A DNA stretch of 64,000 nt. Origin: Sphingopyxis sp. BSN-002. Its GTDB lineage: Bacteria > Pseudomonadota > Alphaproteobacteria > Sphingomonadales > Sphingomonadaceae. Shown here piece after piece: positions 59,467-64,000 of this stretch (position 1 is the stretch's first letter; every line of letters begins with the position of its first letter). Both the position numbers and the translations under genes were made by a program. The notes under the pieces were generated by a model, which did no database searches, was not told the origin of the DNA, and saw nothing but the letters and a program-made list of their open reading frames with translations. Where the stretch lies: positions 3,242,501 through 3,306,500 of the forward strand of contig NZ_CP091804.1 of the NCBI RefSeq assembly GCF_022024275.1, written 5' to 3'.

Positions 59467-60162
59467 ATGATCATGCCATCGACGATCGTGTCGCGCTTGG
59501 CGATGGCGATAGCAGATGATGTTCCCGTCGAGTGCGGCGACGGACGGACAGCGATCGACGCGGATGCCGTGCGCCTCGACGCCCTGCTCAGGGGTGACGC
59601 CAGCGCGGGCGGGTGGCGGCTATGGACAAACCGCCCTTGTCTCGTCACGACGCGCCGTTTTGCGGCCATGCCCCGCTTCGCCGATGCGGCGCTGGCGAGC
59701 GCCTGCCAAGGGTGGCCGGTGTTTGTGCGGCCGAGCGGGGGAACGACGGTCGCACATAGGCCCGGCACGTTGAACGCCAGCCATTTTCAATCGTGGCGCG
59801 GCGATGGCGACGATGCGATCCGTCGGTTCCGGATATTCTGCGAGCATCTGGCAACGTCAATCGGTGCTGTAGGTATACCGGCATATTTGGGACGTGTAGA
59901 TCGCAGCTACTGTGACGGCCGCTTCAATCTGGTATCAGAAGGTCGGAAATTGGCGGGCACTGCATCGCTGGTACGGCTTAGTGGCGGCAACGTCGGGTTG
60001 CTCTCCCATGCGTCCATCTGGGTGACAGGGGAGATTGCGGCGGATATCGAAGCTATCGAACGCTTCGAGCACGCGCTGGGACTTCAAGCATCATACTCCC
60101 ACCATGTGCACATGACACTGGAACATCGCCTTATGACGGCTTCCGCAAGCGAAGACACATAA
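59467..60162 (+). CDS. Lipoate-protein ligase-family protein (LplA-like)
   Basis: A 231-residue BPL/LplA/LipB-fold protein. It has the lipoyl-AMP site 'VRPSGGTTVAHRPGTLN' (about 87-103), matching R-x-S-G-G-G-x-V-x-H-x3-G-x-x-N, and the catalytic lysine K161 in 'SEGRKLAGTASLVR'. It is shorter than E. coli LplA and lacks the accessory C-terminal domain. It starts directly after the lipoyl-protein stop. The parsimonious role is attaching lipoate or octanoate to the neighbouring K43; octanoyltransferase activity is an alternative. Confidence 0.82.
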   Translation: MIMPSTIVSRLAMAIADDVPVECGDGRTAIDADAVRLDALLRGDASAGGWRLWTNRPCLVTTRRFAAMPRFADAALASACQGWPVFVRPSGGTTVAHRPGTLNASHFQSWRGDGDDAIRRFRIFCEHLATSIGAVGIPAYLGRVDRSYCDGRFNLVSEGRKLAGTASLVRLSGGNVGLLSHASIWVTGEIAADIEAIERFEHALGLQASYSHHVHMTLEHRLMTASASEDT

Positions 60163-60196
60163 GCGGCCTGACCGCTAGCGGCCATTGCCGGCGACT

Positions 60197-60817
60197 TCAT
60201 GGGCCGAAAACCAGCTCCAGCATTTGCCGTTTCCAGATCGCGACCGATCGCTCGATCAGCGCCATATCCGGGTTGCGGATATATTCGACGGTCAGGCCGC
60301 GGGTGACGGCGTTGTTGAGCAGTTGCAGGCTCTGATAGGCCGCGTCGTTGTCGATGCCCGCGGCGTGCAGGATGAAGTGACCCCACAGGCGGACGCGTCG
60401 TTCGAAGCGGCGCGTACCAGGCCCCACTTCCTGATCGAGTTCGGGATCGTTCCGCCGCGCGAGGTGGATTTCGAGCACTGCCGCCATTTCGGGGCGGCTG
60501 ACCATGCGGAAATTGGCGTCGATCAGATTTTCCATCGACTGCCGCGGCGTCGCGCCGGCGCGGATCGCTTCCGAATAAACGCGGGTGCGGTACGCCGCAA
60601 ATTCGGCTGCGACCGCCGCCATCATCTTCGCCTTGGTCGGAAACTGATGCTGGATCGCGCCAAGGCTCATCCCGGCGGCGTCGCGGATCGCGTGCATCGT
60701 CGCACCCGAATAGCCCTGCGCGCAAAGCACGTCGCGCGCCGCCGCCAGCACCTTGGCGCGCGTGGCGGCGCTGCGGTCGGCTTGGCTGCGGCGGGGGCGG
60801 GCGAGGGTGGGCGTCAT
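60197..60817 (-). CDS. TetR-family transcriptional regulator
   Basis: About 206 residues. The helix-turn-helix is around 'RAKVLAAARDVLCAQGYSGA' and 'MSLGAIQHQFPTKAKMMAAV'; the C-terminal helical domain has a conserved 'EMAAVLEIHLARRNDPELDQ' segment of the TetR_C type often found with receptors and acyl-CoA genes. The start is uncertain: I chose the ATG at 60817; a start at 60880 would overlap the end of the TonB-receptor gene by 20 bp. It lies just downstream of that receptor on the same strand, so it may regulate the receptor transcript it belongs to. Confidence 0.82.
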   Translation of the reverse strand: MTPTLARPRRSQADRSAATRAKVLAAARDVLCAQGYSGATMHAIRDAAGMSLGAIQHQFPTKAKMMAAVAAEFAAYRTRVYSEAIRAGATPRQSMENLIDANFRMVSRPEMAAVLEIHLARRNDPELDQEVGPGTRRFERRVRLWGHFILHAAGIDNDAAYQSLQLLNNAVTRGLTVEYIRNPDMALIERSVAIWKRQMLELVFGP

Positions 60818-60860
60818 GTCGACGTCATCGATAACGGCAGCGGGCGCCGTAGGCGAGGCC

Positions 60861-63083
60861 TCAGAAGGTGATCGTGGCATTGACGCCGATCGTCCGCGGC
60901 CGAAGGACGCCCGTGCCCAGCGCGCCGTTGGCGCTGCGCGGCAATCCCGCGACGCCGAGCAGCGCCTGCGTCGAGGTGACCCCGCCCGAATTGGTCAGAT
61001 TGTTCACATAGGCGGCGAGCGAAAAACGCCCGAAGTCGAGACCGGCGCGCAGGTCGAGCACCTCATAGGCCTTCACGCGCGGGAAGCGCCCGAAGGTCGC
61101 GAGATAGGCGGGGTCGAAACCGCCGCTCTGGCGCGAGACCGAACGGATCGACGCGCCGACCGATGCGGTGACGCCCGATGCGAGGTCCCATTCATAATCG
61201 GCATTGGCGTTGACGGCATATTTCGGCGTGAAGGGCAGGCGGTCGCCCTTCACCGCGCCGACCGCGACGGGATCGGTATCGCCGCTGAGCCGCGCGTCAT
61301 TGTAGGCGAGGCTGATCGATGTGGTCAGGCCGGTCGTGGGGCGCAGCGTGGCAACGATTTCGGCGCCGTCGACCTTGGCGCTCGCGCCGTTCACATTGAC
61401 GCCGAAACCGTTGACGACGGCCGCGAGCTGAATGTTCTTCCAGTCGATATGATAGAGCGAGGCCTCGATCGATGCCGTCCGGTCGGCGGTATCGCCCTTG
61501 AATCCGATTTCATAGCTGGTGACGGTGTCGGGCTGGTAGGTCGTCGGAGTGCCCGGTGGCGAGCCGATCGGGATCACGTTGGGGCCACCGGGGCGGTACC
61601 CCTTGGCCACGCGGGCATAGAGCGAGGCCTGCTCGCCGAACTTGACCTTCGGCGCGACCGACCAGGTGAAGACATTGTCCGACGAACGCAGGCCGTCGAT
61701 CAGCGCGGTGCCGAGCAAGATGCCGTCGGTCGCCTGCTGCGCGCGCTGGCTGTTGTGGCTGTAACGGCCACCGAGGTCGATATCGAACCAGGGCGACAGG
61801 TGCAGCGTCGCGTTCGCGAAGCCTGCAATCTCCTTGTAGCGCGAGTCGAGATTGAACACCGCGAGCTCGAAGGGCAGGTCGATCGGCGTCAGCACGCCGG
61901 GCGTTCCCGGCGCCGCGGTCTTCAGATTCTGGAAGATGCGCGCCTTTTCGTGCGTGTAATAGCCGCCGATCATCCATTCGAGAAAATCGCCGTCGTTCGA
62001 CGCGAGCCGCAGCTCCTGCGTCCATTTGCGGTTCTCGGTGAGCTGGTCGAAATAGACATAAGTGCCGAGCACCGCGTTCAGATTGGCGGTATAGTCGGCG
62101 CGGAACGACTGGAGCTGTTCGCCATAGCTCGTCGCCGAGGTCAGCGTGACGCCGCCGAAATCATAGTCGATCGTGCCGTTGTAGAGCCGGTATTTCACAT
62201 TGCTGAAGGTCGGCAGATATTCGGACTGCGTGAGCCCGCCATAGAGCGGCTTCAACGTCGCGGGATCGGCCTCGACGATGCTCGGCGCATCGACATAGAG
62301 GTTCTGGAACAGCGCGCTCAGCCGGACGCTGAGACCGGCGTCGGGTTTCCAGAGCAGCGAGGCGCGGCCGCCGTAGTTTTCGAAGTCGTTGATATTGCTG
62401 CGGACATTCGATCCCGCGGTGCCGATCGAGTCGATATAGCCGCCCTGTTTGCGGTACGAGCCCGACGCGCGGAAGGCGAGCGTTTCGCCAAGCGGCAGGT
62501 TGACCATCGCCGCGCCGCGATACGAGGCGTCGCCGCCCCTGGTCAGTTCGAACCCGCCGAGCGCCTTGGCTTCGAGGCCTGCGGTCGAGGGGGCGTTGGT
62601 GACGAACTTCAACAGGCCGCCGAGTGAGCTCGCGCCATAGAGTGTGCCCTGCGGACCGCGCAGAACCTCGATCCGCGCGATGTCGAAGCTGTCGAAATCG
62701 CCCGCGAGTTCGGAGCCGTTGGCAAGGCCGGTGCTCGATCCGAAGGGGGTTTCGTCGACATAAACGGCAACGGTCGATGCGACCCCGCCGGTGTTGATGC
62801 CGCGCAGGACAAGGCGTCCCTGACCGGGCGTGCCCTGAACGAGCTGGAGGCTCGGCACATTCTTGAGATAATCGGCGAAGTTCGTTGCTCCCTGTTCCTC
62901 GAGCGTCGCGCCCGACACGACCGACACCGATTGCGGCACGTCGATCAACGTCTGCGCGCGCTTTTGTGCCGTGACGACGATCTCGTCCTGCAGCCCCGGC
63001 TCGGCGTCCTGCGCGAAGGCGGTGCCGGGCAGCATCAGGACAAGCGCGAGGGCGGTTCCGGCCCGAACATTGGATTGGCGCAT
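60861..63083 (-). CDS. TonB-dependent outer-membrane receptor
   Basis: A 740-residue receptor with signal peptide (cleavage near AFA-Q), TonB box 'DEIVVTAQKRAQTLIDVPQS', plug with 'QGRLVLRGINTGGVASTVAV' and 'IARIEVLRGPQGTLYGASSL', and a barrel ending 'RTIGVNATITF' with the terminal Phe. The ATG at 63083 follows GAGGGGA. A Fes/IroE-like esterase gene lies upstream on the same strand (38-bp gap) and a TetR gene downstream. The trio suggests uptake of an ester-containing ligand, which could be a siderophore or another ester. Confidence 0.95.
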   Translation of the reverse strand: MRQSNVRAGTALALVLMLPGTAFAQDAEPGLQDEIVVTAQKRAQTLIDVPQSVSVVSGATLEEQGATNFADYLKNVPSLQLVQGTPGQGRLVLRGINTGGVASTVAVYVDETPFGSSTGLANGSELAGDFDSFDIARIEVLRGPQGTLYGASSLGGLLKFVTNAPSTAGLEAKALGGFELTRGGDASYRGAAMVNLPLGETLAFRASGSYRKQGGYIDSIGTAGSNVRSNINDFENYGGRASLLWKPDAGLSVRLSALFQNLYVDAPSIVEADPATLKPLYGGLTQSEYLPTFSNVKYRLYNGTIDYDFGGVTLTSATSYGEQLQSFRADYTANLNAVLGTYVYFDQLTENRKWTQELRLASNDGDFLEWMIGGYYTHEKARIFQNLKTAAPGTPGVLTPIDLPFELAVFNLDSRYKEIAGFANATLHLSPWFDIDLGGRYSHNSQRAQQATDGILLGTALIDGLRSSDNVFTWSVAPKVKFGEQASLYARVAKGYRPGGPNVIPIGSPPGTPTTYQPDTVTSYEIGFKGDTADRTASIEASLYHIDWKNIQLAAVVNGFGVNVNGASAKVDGAEIVATLRPTTGLTTSISLAYNDARLSGDTDPVAVGAVKGDRLPFTPKYAVNANADYEWDLASGVTASVGASIRSVSRQSGGFDPAYLATFGRFPRVKAYEVLDLRAGLDFGRFSLAAYVNNLTNSGGVTSTQALLGVAGLPRSANGALGTGVLRPRTIGVNATITF

Positions 63084-63120
63084 TCTGAAATCCCCTCTCA
63101 TCGATCTATAGTCCCGAACC

Positions 63121-63993
63121 TCAAAGGTCGCGGCCGAGCGCGAAGCGCATGCCGTGCAGAATGGCGGCCGGCGCCACCGAAACATGGTCGTCTTCGGCGA
63201 AGGCGACATGCCGGACCGCGGTGGCCCCCGCTTCGGTGAGCGCGTCGGCGAAGTCCTTTGCGGCATCGACCATGCGCGCGTTCCGGATCTGCGCCTGCGC
63301 CTCTTCCAGCGTCACGCCGATGCCGTCGGGGACGCTGGTCGGCAGCTCCTGCTCGTGTGCGCCGACATCGACGAAGATGCGCGGCTGGCGCGGCAGCGCA
63401 GCGAGGCGCTCGCCGAACGCGGGCAGCCGTTTCATGATCGAGAAGCCGTCCCACCACAGCGACGGGCTGCTGATGACGAAGGCCGAAAAGCTGGCGGGCC
63501 GGGTCAGCAGCGCGTGCGCCGCGAACAACCCGCCGAGCGAATGGCCGAAGAGGATCTGCTCGCCGCCGGCCGCTTGCGGATAGCGCGCAGCGATCTCCGG
63601 CTGCAACGTATCGGCCAGAAAGCCGAGGAAGGCATCTGCGCCGCCGCCCTGATCGCCGCCGATGGCCGCGCCGAGTCCGCCCAGGTCGGCGAGGGCCTCT
63701 GCGCCGATCGGCGGGGTCAGGTCGGCCGTGCGGCGCTTCAGAAAATCGCCATAGTCGGCGTCGTAGCCGATGCCGACGACATAGTGCGCCGGGAAGCCCG
63801 CGACGCTAGACACCGCACGCCCGATTTCGGCCGCCATGCCGAAGAGCATATCGCCGTCGAGGACATAGAGGACCGGTACGCCAGCGGCGGGGTCCGCTAC
63901 TGACGGCGCGGCGACACTGATCGTCAGCTCGCTGTGGCCCGACGGGTGGGCGAGGGTGAATTGTTCCAGCGATGCGCGTACCGAAAAGGGCAT
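63121..63993 (-). CDS. Alpha/beta-hydrolase esterase (Fes/IroE/esterase D-like)
   Basis: A 290-residue alpha/beta hydrolase. It has 'VPVLYVLDGDMLFGMAAEIG' (the esterase D-like N-terminal strand and oxyanion region), the nucleophile elbow 'FGHSLGGLFAAHALL' with G-x-S-x-G, a probable acid in 'PRIFVDVGAHEQELP', and the catalytic His in 'FAEDDHVSVAP'. This subgroup includes enterobactin and salmochelin esterases. No signal peptide is evident from the ATG at 63993. The gene starts 7 bp from the window edge, so a longer N-terminus with a signal peptide cannot be excluded. It precedes the TonB receptor in the same direction. Confidence 0.85.
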   Translation of the reverse strand: MPFSVRASLEQFTLAHPSGHSELTISVAAPSVADPAAGVPVLYVLDGDMLFGMAAEIGRAVSSVAGFPAHYVVGIGYDADYGDFLKRRTADLTPPIGAEALADLGGLGAAIGGDQGGGADAFLGFLADTLQPEIAARYPQAAGGEQILFGHSLGGLFAAHALLTRPASFSAFVISSPSLWWDGFSIMKRLPAFGERLAALPRQPRIFVDVGAHEQELPTSVPDGIGVTLEEAQAQIRNARMVDAAKDFADALTEAGATAVRHVAFAEDDHVSVAPAAILHGMRFALGRDL

Positions 63994-64000
63994 TGGCCTG

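Noticed and set aside
60753..62627. 624-codon plus-strand frame opposite the third TonB receptor
   Set aside because: It is a shadow frame with no domain; the receptor on the minus strand is unambiguous.

Overview
The window looks like chromosome of a high-GC alphaproteobacterium of the Sphingomonadales, close to Sphingopyxis or Sphingomonas. This is inferred from the serC-serA-hisZ order, three TonB-dependent receptors of the sphingomonad type (plug starts like 'EIVVTAQKRAQ'), the abundance of CoA-ester catabolism genes, and a serC leader RNA typical of alphaproteobacteria. I found no tRNA, rRNA, CRISPR array or intact insertion sequence.

Bases 1-16.8 kb are mostly housekeeping: hisZ (cut by the left edge), serA and serC, with a likely RNA leader before serC; an extensin-like lipoprotein; a LOG-family hydrolase; two tandem membrane-attached cytochromes c; prephenate dehydratase; a CDP-alcohol phosphatidyltransferase; polA, a VTT-domain membrane protein and purT; an MFS transporter; and a GFA-type zinc protein.

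Bases 16.8-23.4 kb hold a lipoprotein, a Baeyer-Villiger monooxygenase divergent from a TetR regulator with two matched operators, and a small operon: membrane protein, winged-helix regulator, a membrane-anchored linalool dehydratase/isomerase-like protein and a DgkA-type lipid kinase. The operon has two near-identical promoter/operator copies exactly 1062 bp apart.

Bases 23.4-40.6 kb form a catabolic island: SDRs, a thiamine-diphosphate E1 alpha/beta pair with a free-standing lipoyl domain, a SnoaL-like protein, TonB receptor, P450, two crotonases, an AraC regulator, an acetoacetate-decarboxylase-like protein, a CoA ligase, two acyl-CoA dehydrogenases and a Rieske oxygenase. A 21-bp motif occurs in three of its promoters and suggests one regulon, probably run by the AraC protein.

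Bases 41-50.6 kb carry a DUF3617 lipoprotein, a 1914-residue trimeric autotransporter adhesin with a 693-bp internal duplication, two small envelope proteins after it (BamE-like and DUF4019-like), and a lower-GC decayed stretch with a pseudogene.

Bases 50.6-64 kb form a second catabolic island: acyl-CoA synthetase, cupin and TonB receptor on one strand; AraC regulator, SDR, E1 alpha, E1 beta, a free-standing 76-residue lipoyl domain and a lipoate ligase on the other; then TetR, another TonB receptor and a Fes-like esterase. The strongest unexplained theme is the repeated SDR + E1 alpha/beta + lone lipoyl carrier module, which has no E2 acyltransferase core in the window.
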